A stretch of DNA of 64,000 nucleotides, taken from NCBI RefSeq assembly GCF_030282825.1, contig NZ_JASTZU010000032.1, forward strand, positions 1 to 64,000. Direction: 5' to 3'. The notes beneath the pieces were generated by a model. That model saw only the letters and a list, made by a program, of their open reading frames with translations. It did no database searches and had not been told where the DNA came from. Below, piece after piece: positions 8,320 to 18,629 of this stretch. Source of the DNA: Aquibacillus rhizosphaerae (GTDB taxonomy: Bacteria; Bacillota; Bacilli; Bacillales; Amphibacillaceae). Position numbers and translations under genes: made by a program. The first letter of the stretch is position 1, and every line of letters begins with the position of its first letter.

Positions 8320-10116
8320 TTACTCTGTTTCTACTCGGTTTTGATTTTTATTTAAATGATCAAGAATTGCTTCTGCAATTGGACTTGGTAGTCCTAGCTT
8401 CTTTAATTCATCCATTGAAGCATTCTTTATTTCAGTTATTGATTTAAAATGTGTTAAGAGTAACCTTCGCCGCTTTTCTCCAACACCTGGTATATTGTCA
8501 AGTTCTGATTTGAATGCACTTTTTCCTCTTAATTGTCTATGGAAGGTAATTGCAAATCGATGTACTTCATCTTGTATCCGTTGAATTAAATAAAATTCTT
8601 GTGACTGTCTTTCTAAAGGTATTACTTCTGGTGGACTACCATACATCAATTCACTTGTTTTGTGTTTATCATCCTTAGCCAATCCACATAACGGTATGTC
8701 TAAACCCAACTCATTAACTAGCACATCATTGGCCGCATTCATTTGACCTTTACCACCGTCAATTACAATCAAATCAGGTAAAGGTAAATTTTCTTTTAAG
8801 ACTCTTGCATATCTTCTTCTTACCACTTCACGCATTGTTTCGTAATCATCTGGTCCTATCACACTTTTCACTTTATATTTTCGGTATTCCTTTTTTTGAG
8901 GTCTACCATCTATAAATACAACCATTGCTGAAACTGGATCTGTTCCTTGTATATTTGAATTATCAAATGCTTCTATACGATGTGGTATCTCAATATGAAG
9001 TTTTGTACCTAATCCTTCTATAGCTTTAATTGTACGCTCTTCATCACGTTCAATAATTGAAAATTTCTCTTCTAATGCTATTTTGGCATTTTTAGCTGCT
9101 AGCTCGACAAGCTCTTTCTTTCTTCCTCGATATGGAATATGAACATCTATGTTTAATAATTCTTTCAAAATATCATTATCTGTAGGTGCCGGTACTAGTA
9201 TTTGTTTCGGTTTTGGATGATTTTGATGTAAATAAAATCTTCCAATATAACTAACAAAGGTATCTTCTGGATTATCAAAAAATGGAAAGATAGATACGTC
9301 TCTTTCAATTAGTTTTCCTTGTCTAATAAAGAATACTTGGATGCACATCCAACCTTTGTCATATGCATAACCAAACACATCTCTATCTATTTTATCGTTT
9401 AGCGTCATTTTTTGCTGCTCCATGACGGCTTCAATATGTTGTATTTGGTCCCGTAACTCTTTTGCGCGTTCAAAATCTAGTACTTCCGATGCCTGCAACA
9501 TCTTTTGTTTAAGGTCACTTTTAATTTCTTTATGCCCACCACCTAAAAAGGAAGAAATACTTTGAACAATACTTTTATTGGTTTCCTGAGAAACCGGATA
9601 AACACAAGGTCCTAGACATTGATTCATATGATAGTATAAACAAACTCTATCAGGCATTTTATTGCATTTTCTTAAGGGATATAACCGATCAAGTAATTTT
9701 TTAGTCTCACGTGCCGCTATAACATTTGGATATGGACCAAAATATTTCCCTTTATCTTTTTTTACTTTTCTAGTTACTATTAACTTCGGATGCTCTTCCG
9801 CAGTCACTTTTAAATATGGATACGTTTTATCATCTTTCAGAAGCACATTATACTTAGGGTCATATTTTTTAATTAAATTCATTTCTAAAATGAGTGCTTC
9901 AATTTCTGAAGATGTAACAATATATTCAAAATCAATAATTTCTTGGACCAATCGTTGTGTTTTTTGGTCATTTGCTCCTGTAAAATAAGAACGGACTCTA
10001 TTTTTCAGTAATTTAGATTTTCCCACATAAATAATTGTGTTATTCTTATCCTTCATCAAGTAGCAACCTGGTTGAGAGGGGAGAACGGCTAATTTCTCTT
10101 TTATTTGTTTATTCAT
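8320..10116 (-). CDS. uvrC: Excinuclease ABC subunit C
   Basis: A 598-residue nuclease of nucleotide excision repair, which cuts on both sides of the lesion after UvrAB loading. The GIY-YIG domain lies at about residues 14-95 ([22 protein letters not shown]). The UVR motif that contacts UvrB is at about 205-238. The C-terminal RNase H-like domain has AFDNSNIQG and VIDGGKGQ, and tandem helix-hairpin-helix motifs finish the protein (IPGVGEKRR). Length is normal. A ggggtg site precedes ATG. As I recall, B. subtilis has lysC between uvrC and yslB; it is absent here. Confidence 0.97.
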   Translation of the reverse strand: MNKQIKEKLAVLPSQPGCYLMKDKNNTIIYVGKSKLLKNRVRSYFTGANDQKTQRLVQEIIDFEYIVTSSEIEALILEMNLIKKYDPKYNVLLKDDKTYPYLKVTAEEHPKLIVTRKVKKDKGKYFGPYPNVIAARETKKLLDRLYPLRKCNKMPDRVCLYYHMNQCLGPCVYPVSQETNKSIVQSISSFLGGGHKEIKSDLKQKMLQASEVLDFERAKELRDQIQHIEAVMEQQKMTLNDKIDRDVFGYAYDKGWMCIQVFFIRQGKLIERDVSIFPFFDNPEDTFVSYIGRFYLHQNHPKPKQILVPAPTDNDILKELLNIDVHIPYRGRKKELVELAAKNAKIALEEKFSIIERDEERTIKAIEGLGTKLHIEIPHRIEAFDNSNIQGTDPVSAMVVFIDGRPQKKEYRKYKVKSVIGPDDYETMREVVRRRYARVLKENLPLPDLIVIDGGKGQMNAANDVLVNELGLDIPLCGLAKDDKHKTSELMYGSPPEVIPLERQSQEFYLIQRIQDEVHRFAITFHRQLRGKSAFKSELDNIPGVGEKRRRLLLTHFKSITEIKNASMDELKKLGLPSPIAEAILDHLNKNQNRVETE

Positions 10117-10213
10117 TTTTTCACCCCATAAGCACTATAATTCATGTTCATTGTATCATATGTGGACCTCTCCCTCTAAATCTTATAGAAGGGGGAATTC
10201 TGACTATGTTGTT

Positions 10214-10250
10214 AAATAAGAATCCCCTGCCAAAGATATGACAAGGGATT
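10214..10250 (-). terminator. trxA terminator
   Basis: An 11-bp stem with two G-U pairs (10221-10231 with 10240-10250), followed on the minus strand by cttattt. It is the only hairpin downstream of trxA. Confidence 0.65.
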
Positions 10251-10277
10251 AAACTAAATTATATTTAGTGAAAACTT

Positions 10278-10592
10278 TTAAGCATGTTTGTTTATTAATT
10301 CTTCAAGAGCTTCTTTTGGTTGAAAACCAACAACCTGCTCCACAACCTCACCATCTTTAAATAGAAGAAGTGTTGGGATGCTCATTACACCATATTTACC
10401 AGCGGTTTCCTGATTTTCATCAACATCTAATTTTACGATTTTAACTTTATCTTCCATTTCTCCATCAATTTCTTCTAAAACTGGAGCGATCATTTTACAA
10501 GGTCCACACCAAGGTGCCCAAAAGTCTGCCAAAACTACGCCTTCACTAGTTTCTGTATTAAAGCTTTGATCTGTAGCTGTTACGATTGCCAT
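10278..10592 (-). CDS. trxA: Thioredoxin
   Basis: A 104-residue cytoplasmic thiol-disulfide reductant. The active site WCGPCK is at about residues 28-33 and the cis-Pro loop [10 protein letters not shown] at about 70-79. Length is typical. It supplies electrons to ribonucleotide reductase, methionine sulfoxide reductases and similar enzymes. A gaggagg site sits before ATG. It stands alone: uvrC has no close coupling to it, and a 650-base repeat-containing gap lies upstream. Confidence 0.97.
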   Translation of the reverse strand: MAIVTATDQSFNTETSEGVVLADFWAPWCGPCKMIAPVLEEIDGEMEDKVKIVKLDVDENQETAGKYGVMSIPTLLLFKDGEVVEQVVGFQPKEALEELINKHA

Positions 10593-10777
10593 TTATAATT
10601 CCTCCTCTTGATTCCAATAAATATATTTCCATTCGAGTATATCATTCTAATTTAAAGAAATGCTACTAGTTTGCTTTACACATAGTCTATCCAATCAAAT
10701 ATGCTTTCATGTATATAAATAAAGGATGCTCACTAAAAAAATTCTTATTACATAATAAATATAAAGTACGCAATAGA

Positions 10778-10910
10778 GCACTGGCCTCGCTCCTCAAGCA
10801 AAATTGGCTCCCTTTCCGCAGGCACGGCTTCAGCTAACTCAGAATAAAACCGCTTCTGAGTGGATCTTCAGCTCGCGCTGTTCCTGCAGGAGTGTCGCCA
10901 ATTTAACTTG
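10778..10910 (-). repeat. Dispersed repeat family A, copy 2a (reverse)
   Basis: This is the most complete unit. Read on the minus strand it begins with a cgacactcctgcagg block, then a small hairpin (ctcagaa/ttctgag), then the gctgaagccgtgcctgcgg block shared with copy 1. It fills part of the 650-base gap between etfA and trxA, in which I see no gene. Confidence 0.65.
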
Positions 10911-11029
10911 ATACGCTGAAAAACAGCATCTATTGAATAATCTTTCTTATGATTGTAAATTTTTTTAATATGTTCCGTTACAGTGCATTTAACCAAGGCC
11001 CAACTACCTCTCACTTGAAAAGAAAACGA

Positions 11030-11165
11030 TACTGCGAGCGAGGAGACTGAAGCGTTCCCCATGGAAAGCGAGTGTTTTTCCGCAGCGTTGGATCACAACT
11101 AAACTAGGGAAGAATGCACAAAAGTTAAGAATGCTTATTGTGGACTTTATATCAACTATGAATAT
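11030..11165 (+). repeat. Dispersed repeat family A, copy 2b (forward)
   Basis: It contains gaggagactgaagcg, then ccatggaaagcgagtg, then the shared tail with ggactttatatcaa at 11142-11155. It points away from copy 2a, so the pair forms a large inverted arrangement between etfA and trxA. Confidence 0.65.
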
Positions 11166-11189
11166 TTAAAAGGAACATAGCATACGAAA

Positions 11190-11240
11190 AGTTACTAAAC
11201 AACAGCAACAGTAATAAAATACTGTTGCTGTTGTTTTAGT
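11190..11240 (-). terminator. etfBA terminator
   Basis: A perfect 14-bp stem (11200-11213 with 11220-11233), directly after the etfA stop codon. Confidence 0.8.
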
Positions 11241-11242
11241 AG

Positions 11243-12223
11243 TTAAACGCCTACTTTCACTCGCTCGATTTCTTCGATTAATATCGGTATCACATCAAAT
11301 AGGTCCCCAACAATTCCATAGTCTGCTATTTGAAAGATGTTTGCTTCTGGATCCTTATTAATGGCTACAATTACTTTTGAATTAGACATTCCAGCCAAAT
11401 GCTGAATAGCACCAGAAATACCACAAGCTATATATAAATCTGGGGTAACAACCTTACCTGTTTGACCAATTTGTAGTGAGTAGTCACAATAGTCTGCATC
11501 ACACGCCCCTCGCGAAGCACCAACTGCTCCACCTAAAACTTCAGCTAACTTGTATAGCGGTTCAAATCCCTCTTTACTTTTCACACCCCTGCCACCAGCA
11601 ATAATCACTTTTGCTTCTGATAAATCTATACCCTCTTTAGTTTTCCGTATCACTTCTTTAATTACTGTACGAAGATCTGATAATTCTACTTCTCTTTTCG
11701 AAATTTCTCCCGATCTGCTTGTATCTCTCTCCAAAGGTGAAATATTATTTGGACGAATCGTTGCAAACATAATCCCATTAGTAATAATCTTCTTCTCAAA
11801 TGCTTTACCTGAATAAATTGGTCTTGTGAAAATAACATTTTCTCCATTATAATCAATTTCGACGACATCCGAAATCAACCCAGAATCTAACTTACTTGCA
11901 AGTTTAGGAGTTAAATCTTTTCCAATTGAAGAGTGCCCCATAATAATAGCTTCCGGAGATTCCTCTTCAACAGTTTGAAGGATGGCTTGCGCAAACACAT
12001 CAGATGTATACGTTTTCATATTTTCGTTTTCAATCATTTGCACACGATCAGCACCGTAAAATATCATTTCTTTTGCTAGTTCAGTTGCATCCTGATAGTG
12101 ACAGATAACACCAATTACTTCACCACCTTGACTCACACTTTTTGCAGCCGCAATAGCCTCAAATGTAACATTTCGTAATTTGTTATCACGTGCCTCACCT
12201 ATTACCAGTACTTTTTTACTCAT
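11243..12223 (-). CDS. etfA: Electron transfer flavoprotein alpha subunit
   Basis: A 326-residue FAD-binding subunit of the heterodimeric electron carrier that takes electrons from acyl-CoA dehydrogenases. The C-terminal FAD domain (about 200-320) has VIIAGGRGVKSKEGF, LYIACGISGAIQHLAG and the tail INKDPEANIFQIADYG. The aaaggag site fits the ATG. It follows etfB by 36 bases in a fadR-etfB-etfA unit, so FadR probably controls it. Confidence 0.96.
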   Translation of the reverse strand: MSKKVLVIGEARDNKLRNVTFEAIAAAKSVSQGGEVIGVICHYQDATELAKEMIFYGADRVQMIENENMKTYTSDVFAQAILQTVEEESPEAIIMGHSSIGKDLTPKLASKLDSGLISDVVEIDYNGENVIFTRPIYSGKAFEKKIITNGIMFATIRPNNISPLERDTSRSGEISKREVELSDLRTVIKEVIRKTKEGIDLSEAKVIIAGGRGVKSKEGFEPLYKLAEVLGGAVGASRGACDADYCDYSLQIGQTGKVVTPDLYIACGISGAIQHLAGMSNSKVIVAINKDPEANIFQIADYGIVGDLFDVIPILIEEIERVKVGV

Positions 12224-12259
12224 GTCATTTCTCCTTTCCAGTAGTGTTTCTTTAATCCT

Positions 12260-13033
12260 CTATAACACTTTCGCACTTTTTTTTAATAAAGAGACAAGCT
12301 CTTTAACTTGATTATCCATTTCACCTTCTAATACTTTTCCTGATTGACGTTCAGGTGGAAGGAATATTTCAATTGTCTTTGTTTTTTGTTCTACATCATC
12401 TTCATCCAGGTCTAAATCATCAATTTCTAATTCCTCCAATGGTTTTTTCTTCGCTTTCATAATACCAGGTAAAGAAGGATAACGTGGTTCATTTAAACCT
12501 TGTTGACATGTAATTAATAAAGGCAAACTAGACTCAACTTTTTCTATATCACCTTCTACATCTTTTTCGATACTCACATTTTTATCCTTGATGTCTAATT
12601 TCGTGACCGTAGTAACATAGGCAATCTCTAACTTATCTGCTAATCTAGGGCCAACTTGACCACTTGCTTCATCTATCGCAACATTACCTGCTAAAATAAG
12701 GTCAAAATCCTTACCATCAAAAAATGCTTCTAAAATTCTGACTGTTGTATATTGATCTCCGTTTTCCAAGTCATCCTCTGTATTAATAAACACAGCTTCA
12801 TCGGCACCCATTGCTAATGCAGTCCGAAGCTGCTTTTCAGATTCCTGATTTCCAACAGTAACAACCGTGACTTTACCTCCATGATTATCCTTTTGTTTGA
12901 TAGCTTCTTCAACTGCATACTCGTCATATGGATTAATGATAAACTCAGCATCATCATCTACTATTTTATTGTTTTCAACTACTATTTTTTCTTCTGTGTC
13001 AAATGTACTTTTCATTAACACATAAATATTCAT
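12260..13033 (-). CDS. etfB: Electron transfer flavoprotein beta subunit
   Basis: A 257-residue partner of EtfA that binds AMP and forms the docking surface for acyl-CoA dehydrogenases. The family signature appears near residue 180 (GLNEPRYPSLPGIMKAKKKP). Length is standard. An aaaggaag site precedes ATG. It lies 29 bases after fadR and 36 before etfA. The fadB gene found upstream of etfB in B. subtilis is not present here. Confidence 0.95.
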   Translation of the reverse strand: MNIYVLMKSTFDTEEKIVVENNKIVDDDAEFIINPYDEYAVEEAIKQKDNHGGKVTVVTVGNQESEKQLRTALAMGADEAVFINTEDDLENGDQYTTVRILEAFFDGKDFDLILAGNVAIDEASGQVGPRLADKLEIAYVTTVTKLDIKDKNVSIEKDVEGDIEKVESSLPLLITCQQGLNEPRYPSLPGIMKAKKKPLEELEIDDLDLDEDDVEQKTKTIEIFLPPERQSGKVLEGEMDNQVKELVSLLKKSAKVL

Positions 13034-13062
13034 TACAAATCTTCCTTTCTACAATTAAATAA

Positions 13063-13647
13063 TTACACTTTCTTTAGACCATTAATGATTAATGTATGAA
13101 TCTCATCCACTTGATTTATAAGTTCATACTTTTGATCTTTCATGACCCAATTTGTGACTATTTCGTCTAATGTTCCAAACACCATTTGTCGGACCAGTCT
13201 AGGATTCAAATCTGACCTAAAGATACCTTCGTCAACCCCGTCTTTAATTATCTGATCCATTACAATTAAGTACCGTTTTAGTACTTCGTTAATTTTAATT
13301 CTAAGCTCTTTATTTGATTGCCTAAGCTCTAGTTGAGTAACTATTGCTAAATCGTGATCTTCTGCTAATTGTTTAAAATGCATTCCAATTAAAGCTTTTA
13401 ATTTCTCATCCGCACCTTGATGCTTCAGAATTTCCTCCTCGATTTTTTCAATGAATTGCCCCATTTTATCTTGAAACAATGAAATAAGAATATCTTCTTT
13501 ATTTTTAAAATAAAGGTAAATTGTACCATCTGCTACGCCTGCTTGTTTAGCAATTTTAGAAACTTGTGATGCATGGTAACCGTTTTGAGCTATCACCTTC
13601 ACTGCAGCATCAATAATTTGTTTGAATTTCGGTTTGTTATTATTCAT
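13063..13647 (-). CDS. fadR: TetR-family fatty acid degradation repressor FadR
   Basis: A 194-residue TetR-type repressor. The helix-turn-helix covers about residues 20-51 (YHASQVSKIAKQAGVADGTI, then YLYFKNKEDIL). The C-terminal part is the YsiA/FadR ligand domain. In B. subtilis FadR represses beta-oxidation genes until long-chain acyl-CoA releases it. Direct support comes from a perfect FadR-type operator 30 bases upstream, overlapping its own promoter, so it should autoregulate together with etfB and etfA. The ribosome site (gtaggg) is weaker than in neighbouring genes. Confidence 0.92.
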   Translation of the reverse strand: MNNNKPKFKQIIDAAVKVIAQNGYHASQVSKIAKQAGVADGTIYLYFKNKEDILISLFQDKMGQFIEKIEEEILKHQGADEKLKALIGMHFKQLAEDHDLAIVTQLELRQSNKELRIKINEVLKRYLIVMDQIIKDGVDEGIFRSDLNPRLVRQMVFGTLDEIVTNWVMKDQKYELINQVDEIHTLIINGLKKV

Positions 13648-13663
13648 TTTGTTAATCCCTACC

Positions 13664-13707
13664 TGTACGATTATTATGAATGATTATTCATTCATAATAA
13701 TCGTACA
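13664..13707. promoter_or_regulatory. FadR operator within a 44-bp palindrome
   Basis: The core TGAATGATTATTCATTCA (13677-13694) matches the consensus FadR box as I know it from B. subtilis. It is embedded in a longer palindrome with perfect 20-bp arms (13664-13683 and 13688-13707) around a ttat centre. It covers the -10 and start region of the fadR promoter. Confidence 0.92.
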
Positions 13708-13728
13708 GAACTTTTTTCTTTTTGTCAA
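13700..13728 (-). promoter_or_regulatory. Sigma-A promoter of fadR-etfBA
   Basis: Minus-strand TTGACA (13723-13728), a 17-base spacer and TACGAT (13700-13705). The -10 lies on the edge of the FadR palindrome, so bound repressor would block initiation. Confidence 0.8.
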
Positions 13729-13732
13729 CTAC

Positions 13733-13768
13733 TATAAGCCTGTCTTTGACTTAGAATAGACAGGCTAT
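13733..13768 (-). terminator. lcfA terminator
   Basis: Stem agcctgtct/agacaggct (13736-13744 with 13758-13766), immediately after the lcfA stop codon. There is no long T run; the -35 of the fadR promoter follows. Confidence 0.55.
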
Positions 13769-15466
13769 TTAAATAGTTTGATCTTTCAGTTTTTCCAACT
13801 TACTATGCTCTTCGTCTAACAATTTTCTTCTTAAAATTTTGCCAACTGCTGTTTTCGGTAATTCATCACGGAACTCATAAAACCGTGGAACTTTATAAGA
13901 GGCCATATATTTACGACAAAATCTGTCTAGTTCTTCTTCACTAAGATTATGATTCTCTTTAATAACAACAAATGCTTTAACAGTCTCTCCACGATAAGGA
14001 TCAGGAATTCCTACTACAACAGCTTCTTGAATGGCTTCGTGCTCATATAATACTTCTTCCACTTCTCTAGGATAAATATTGTAACCTCCAGCTATAATCA
14101 TATCTTTTTTTCTATCGATAATATAAAAACATCCATTCTCATCCATATAGCCTATATCACCAGTTAATAACCAGCCATCCTTTAATACCTGCTCTGTTTC
14201 TTCTGGATTATTCCAATATCCTTGCATCACTTGAGGCCCTTTCACCATAACTTCTCCTACATCTCCAATCACAGCTTCTTCCATCGTACCGATACTCACA
14301 ATTTTCGCGTCAGTATCTGGCCAGGGAACACCTATACCACCTTGAACATACTCGGGAGCTAAGAAATTAGCATGTGTTACAGGTGAAGATTCTGTTAGCC
14401 CATACCCTTCAATAAGACGGCCACCAGTAATTTGTTGAAATTGTTCTTGAATCTCTGATGGTAGAGGAGCAGATCCACTAATACAAGCTTCAATTGAAGA
14501 TAGGTCATACTTTTTAATGTTTGGATGATTTAGTAGCGCTATATAAATCGTTGGGGCTCCTGGAAAAACGGTTGGTTTTTGTTTTTCTATTGTTTTTAAC
14601 ACATCGTCCACTTCAAACTTTGGTAAAAGTATCATTTTTGATCCTGTAACCAAGGAATAATTCATAACGGTTGTCATCCCATACACATGAAAAAATGGTA
14701 ATACTCCTAGAACGATGTCTTGAAAATCTTTTTCTTTATGAATCCACATCTTACACATTTGAACATTGGAGACTAAATTGTAATGTGTTAACATGACCCC
14801 TTTAGGAAATCCTGTAGTTCCTCCTGTATATTGTAATAAAGCCAAATCCTCTTTTGGGTTAATCTTGTGCTCTAGGAGGTTCATATCATTGTAAGCCATA
14901 ATCGTTTGCCAAAGATGGGATGTTTTACTTTGCTTCAAATTAATCTTTACATTTTGCTGTTTTTTTTGAACGAAAGGATATAATAGATTTTTTGGAAAAG
15001 GTAAATATTCTTTGATTTGTGTTACAATAACATGTTCAATCGAGGTGTTCTTTTTCACAGATGAGACAATTGGTAATAAAAGATCTAAGCAAATAATTAT
15101 TGTTGAACTAGAATCAATTAACTGGAACTCTAATTCACGTTCCTTGTAAAGCGGATTTGTTTGTACTACTGTACCACCAGCTAGCAATACCCCATAATAA
15201 CTTATCACAGCTTGGGGAATATTGGGTAGCATAATGGAAACACGATCCCCTTTTTTTAAACCTAGTGCTTGAAGATAAACCGCTACATTTTTTGCTTCTT
15301 TATAGACCTGACTGTAAGTTAGTTCTTTTCCCATAAAGTGAAGCGCTTTCATTTTAGGGTGACGTTGTGCACTTTCCATTAAAAAAGCATGTAAGGGTTT
15401 CTCTTCATAATCAATACTTGTTGGAATGTTTTCAGGGTAATGCTTATGCCATATTTTCCCGTCCAT
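13769..15466 (-). CDS. lcfA: Long-chain fatty acid-CoA ligase
   Basis: A 565-residue AMP-forming ligase that activates long-chain fatty acids to acyl-CoA, the entry step of beta-oxidation. The ATP/AMP loop TGGTTGFPKG is at residues 214-223. The second core motif IEGYGLTESSP and the C-terminal LLTGDIGYMDENGCFYI and GYNIYPREVE motifs are intact, as is the catalytic Lys in PKTAVGKILRR. An aaggagg lies seven bases before ATG. In B. subtilis lcfA leads the lcfA-fadR-fadB-etfB-etfA operon. Here a hairpin and a new promoter separate it from fadR, and I see no FadR box upstream of it. Confidence 0.95.
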   Translation of the reverse strand: MDGKIWHKHYPENIPTSIDYEEKPLHAFLMESAQRHPKMKALHFMGKELTYSQVYKEAKNVAVYLQALGLKKGDRVSIMLPNIPQAVISYYGVLLAGGTVVQTNPLYKERELEFQLIDSSSTIIICLDLLLPIVSSVKKNTSIEHVIVTQIKEYLPFPKNLLYPFVQKKQQNVKINLKQSKTSHLWQTIMAYNDMNLLEHKINPKEDLALLQYTGGTTGFPKGVMLTHYNLVSNVQMCKMWIHKEKDFQDIVLGVLPFFHVYGMTTVMNYSLVTGSKMILLPKFEVDDVLKTIEKQKPTVFPGAPTIYIALLNHPNIKKYDLSSIEACISGSAPLPSEIQEQFQQITGGRLIEGYGLTESSPVTHANFLAPEYVQGGIGVPWPDTDAKIVSIGTMEEAVIGDVGEVMVKGPQVMQGYWNNPEETEQVLKDGWLLTGDIGYMDENGCFYIIDRKKDMIIAGGYNIYPREVEEVLYEHEAIQEAVVVGIPDPYRGETVKAFVVIKENHNLSEEELDRFCRKYMASYKVPRFYEFRDELPKTAVGKILRRKLLDEEHSKLEKLKDQTI

Positions 15467-15573
15467 CTAAAAACCTCCTTCTTATTCTTATATATATTAT
15501 AACGACTAAACGATAATATTTAAATATTTTTATTTTTTAATATTAAAAGTATCTAAATTATCATCTAGTTAGT

Positions 15574-15614
15574 AATCAGCGGGAGAGCCAAAGCAACCCT
15601 CCCACTGATTTTGT
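15574..15614. terminator. Probable terminator after the mutS2-yshE unit
   Basis: Stem aatcagcggga/tcccactgatt (15574-15584 with 15600-15610). The T-rich side is on the plus strand, so its efficiency for the minus-strand genes is uncertain. Confidence 0.5.
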
Positions 15615-15706
15615 CTAACTATATATTTCAAGCTTTAGCACAACAATTTAAAGAATAGAGTGTATCCGGAAAACCACCAAAACTTGATTGCTATCCAAAA
15701 TCACCT

Positions 15707-15790
15707 TCATCCACTGTTTATGATAAATACAACTCCAACTATTAAAAAGAGAATTGCTACAATAGCTAATACTTTAGCAAGTGTTTTCAA
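15707..15790 (-). CDS. 27-residue single-span membrane peptide
   Basis: An open frame too short for standard gene calling: TTG start, 27 codons, product beginning MKTLAKVLAIVAILFLIV. It is almost entirely one hydrophobic helix, with two lysines at the N-terminus and INSG at the C-terminus. A good aaaggaga ribosome site (15800-15807) overlaps the yshE stop codon, so translation is likely coupled to yshE. I know no function for it. Support is the strong ribosome site, the tight spacing and the clean amphipathy-free helix. Chance hydrophobic frames do occur in AT-rich DNA. Confidence 0.55.
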   Translation of the reverse strand: MKTLAKVLAIVAILFLIVGVVFIINSG

Positions 15791-15805
15791 CTAAACTTCT
15801 CTCCT

Positions 15806-16213
15806 TTACCCTATACTAGCCCCAATCACAAATGAAAGACCGACCGAAATAATCATAGAAATAAAACCAACTGCTCGGTTATCATCTGCAATTTCCTTAT
15901 CAATTTTGTATGTAGGAGTTAGAAATTCGAATATAAAATAACCCATCAGCAATAACAAAAATCCAAAGGCACCCCATGTAATACTTTCAATTATAGTATC
16001 GTTATGTTCAATAGAGTACCTAAATATATTAGCAATACCGAATATTTTCCCTCCAGTTGCCATGGCTACTGAAAAGTTCCCCTTTTTTATTTCCTCCCAG
16101 TTTTTATAGGATGTTACGATTTCAAAAATAGCAAGAGAAACGATAAGACATAGTACTACCACACTGTATCTTGCGGCAGTCTCAACAAATATATTTTCCC
16201 AAAATAGTGTCAT
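15806..16213 (-). CDS. yshE: DUF350 family membrane protein YshE
   Basis: A 135-residue integral membrane protein with four predicted helices (about 12-32, 50-65, 72-93, 110-132), a layout typical of DUF350. The function is unknown. It lies 66 bases downstream of mutS2, as in B. subtilis where yshE neighbours mutSB. The gaggtg site precedes ATG. It is followed by a 27-codon frame whose ribosome site overlaps its stop codon. Confidence 0.85.
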   Translation of the reverse strand: MTLFWENIFVETAARYSVVVLCLIVSLAIFEIVTSYKNWEEIKKGNFSVAMATGGKIFGIANIFRYSIEHNDTIIESITWGAFGFLLLLMGYFIFEFLTPTYKIDKEIADDNRAVGFISMIISVGLSFVIGASIG

Positions 16214-16279
16214 AACTACACCTCGTTATAGGTTTTCGACTAATCTTTTACATAAAAATTAAAATAAGTATTTCTAAAC

Positions 16280-18622
16280 TTAACGAAACTCAAAAATGGT
16301 AACTCCACTTCCACCCTCATTCATTCCACCGATTCTATAAGTACTAATTTGAGAATGTTTTTTAGCAAAAGCTTGTACGCCATTTCTTAATGCTCCAGTC
16401 CCTTTTCCATGAATGATAGAAACCATCGGATACCCAGCTAAAAGAGCATCGTCTACATATTTCTCCAACCGATGCAAGGCGTCTTCAAACCTTTCACCTC
16501 TTAAATCTAGTTCTGGTTTCACATGATAAGTTGATCCTTTAACAGTAGCCATAGGCTTTTCAATCAGCGGTTCTTCTCTTTTAATAAATTGTAAATCCTT
16601 TTGTTTCACTTTCACCTTCATAATTCCTACTTGTACTTGGAATTCGTTGTTACCTACTTTGTCAAGAATCGTTCCTTTTTGGTTTAGTGTTAATAATTGA
16701 ACCTCATCACCTGGTTGTAACTCTTTCGCTATTGTCGGTCGGTTCTCCTGCCCCGGCCGTTGTTTACTTAATTTAGGTTGTGCTTCATCTAGACTCTTTC
16801 TTGCTTCTATCCACTCATGTTCTTTTAGACTCGCCTGATTTTTCATCGATCTTAACTCAGAAACAATTGCTTCCGCTTCTTCTCGAGCTTTTTGAACTGC
16901 TTTTTCAGCCTTTTGTTCCGCTTTCTTATAAAGTTCTTCTCTTTTTTTATCAAAAAGCTCCCATTGCGTTTGTAGTTCTTGTTTTAAATCTTCCGCTTCT
17001 CTTAGTACATCTTCAGCTTGTTCATAATCCCGTTCTGCTCCTCTTCTTGAGTCTTCTAGAGAAGCAATCATATTTTCTACACTTTTTGAGTCCGTTCCAA
17101 TATGACTCTTAGCTGTTTCAATAACCGATTCATTAAGACCAAGTTTGCGTGAGATTTCAAAAGCATTACTTCTTCCAGGTACTCCAATTAACAATCTATA
17201 CGTGGGTTTTAATGTTTGAATATCAAATTCAACCGATGCGTTTGTGACACCGTTACGGTTATAACCATACGCTTTAAGTTCTGGATAATGGGTTGTGGCA
17301 ATAATTCTTGCCCCTCTTCCTACAACATCGTCCAAAATCGCCATAGCTAATGCTGCTCCTTCCTGAGGATCAGTACCAGCTCCAAGTTCATCAAATAACA
17401 CTAACGTCTGATGATCAACTTGATCCATAATATTTACAATGTTAGTCATATGAGAGGAAAAAGTACTTAAGCTTTGCTCAATCGATTGTTCATCACCAAT
17501 ATCAGCAAACACATTAGAAAATATCGACAGTTCACAACCATCCAGCGCAGGCACCTGTAATCCGGATTGAGCCATTAAAGTACATAAGCCAACCATCTTT
17601 AACGTAACTGTTTTCCCCCCGGTGTTCGGGCCCGTTATAACTATGGTAGTATAAGATTCTCCGAGTTCAACATCATTAGCTACAACCTCATCATCACTAA
17701 TCAGTGGATGTCTAGCCTGCTTCATTTTTATTATTCCTTGATCATTCATTTTAGGCATTGATGCACGCATTAACTTAGCTAACTTAGCACGTGCAAACAT
17801 GAAATCAATTTGTCCTAAAGCTTCTACGTTTTGGTATAAAAAGTCTTGATCATCTGCAATTTTTTCAGACAATTCTCTTAAAATACGTTCTACTTCATTT
17901 TTTTCTTGTACTCTTGCTTCCTGAAGCTGATTATTTATATCTACAACTGCTTGTGGTTCAATAAATAAAGTTGCACCCGATGCCGACTGGTCATGGACAA
18001 TACCACCAATTGCTCCTCGATACTCCTGTTTCACAGGCAGAACATAGCGATCATTACGAATTGTCACAATTGCATCTGAAAGCATTTTACTTTTTGTCTT
18101 CGTGTAGCCGTCGAGTTTATCACGTACTCTGCTTTCATTTGTTCTAATCTTGGATCTAATTGTTCTTAGCTTGTCGGAAGCACCATCCATAACATGACCG
18201 TTATCATCAATACAACTTTTTATTTGTCTTTCTAATTCGTTCAATGGGACAATTTGTTCTATCAAATCTCTTAAAATTGGCATTTCTGGCTCTTCCATTG
18301 CTTCAATAAAATATTTTATTTGCTTGCCACCATAAATGGTACTTGCTACGTCAAGACACTCATGTGCGTTTAACAAGCCACCAATCACCGAACGTTTAAT
18401 ACTTGGTTTAATATCAAATATACCACCGAGTGGCACGTTCCCTTTTAACCGAAGTACATGGGCAGCCTCATCTGTTTGTTCTTGCCACTCAATAACTTCA
18501 CTTAAATTAGTTGATGGCTTAATCGAGCGGGTTTTTTCTTTTCCCAAAGACGAGGATGCTTGTCCATTTAACATTTCTACTATTTTATTATATTCAAGCA
18601 CATGAAATATTCGTTGATTCAT
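16280..18622 (-). CDS. mutS2: Endonuclease MutS2
   Basis: A 780-residue MutS homologue with a nuclease tail. The ATPase domain has Walker A GPNTGGKT near residue 330 and Walker [22 protein letters not shown] long charged coiled-coil (about 500-620) leads to the C-terminal Smr domain ([12 protein letters not shown] and HGKGTGALR). MutS2 lacks the mismatch-recognition domain of MutS. In other species it limits recombination or rescues collided ribosomes. The start at 18622 follows aaggag; the frame extends 14 codons further into polX. The gap to polX is seven bases. Confidence 0.94.
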   Translation of the reverse strand: MNQRIFHVLEYNKIVEMLNGQASSSLGKEKTRSIKPSTNLSEVIEWQEQTDEAAHVLRLKGNVPLGGIFDIKPSIKRSVIGGLLNAHECLDVASTIYGGKQIKYFIEAMEEPEMPILRDLIEQIVPLNELERQIKSCIDDNGHVMDGASDKLRTIRSKIRTNESRVRDKLDGYTKTKSKMLSDAIVTIRNDRYVLPVKQEYRGAIGGIVHDQSASGATLFIEPQAVVDINNQLQEARVQEKNEVERILRELSEKIADDQDFLYQNVEALGQIDFMFARAKLAKLMRASMPKMNDQGIIKMKQARHPLISDDEVVANDVELGESYTTIVITGPNTGGKTVTLKMVGLCTLMAQSGLQVPALDGCELSIFSNVFADIGDEQSIEQSLSTFSSHMTNIVNIMDQVDHQTLVLFDELGAGTDPQEGAALAMAILDDVVGRGARIIATTHYPELKAYGYNRNGVTNASVEFDIQTLKPTYRLLIGVPGRSNAFEISRKLGLNESVIETAKSHIGTDSKSVENMIASLEDSRRGAERDYEQAEDVLREAEDLKQELQTQWELFDKKREELYKKAEQKAEKAVQKAREEAEAIVSELRSMKNQASLKEHEWIEARKSLDEAQPKLSKQRPGQENRPTIAKELQPGDEVQLLTLNQKGTILDKVGNNEFQVQVGIMKVKVKQKDLQFIKREEPLIEKPMATVKGSTYHVKPELDLRGERFEDALHRLEKYVDDALLAGYPMVSIIHGKGTGALRNGVQAFAKKHSQISTYRIGGMNEGGSGVTIFEFR

Positions 18623-18629
18623 GACTAGT

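Noticed and set aside
10868-11062. 64-codon minus-strand frame between etfA and trxA
   Set aside because: It is composed of repeat family A sequence in inverted arrangement and has no ribosome site.
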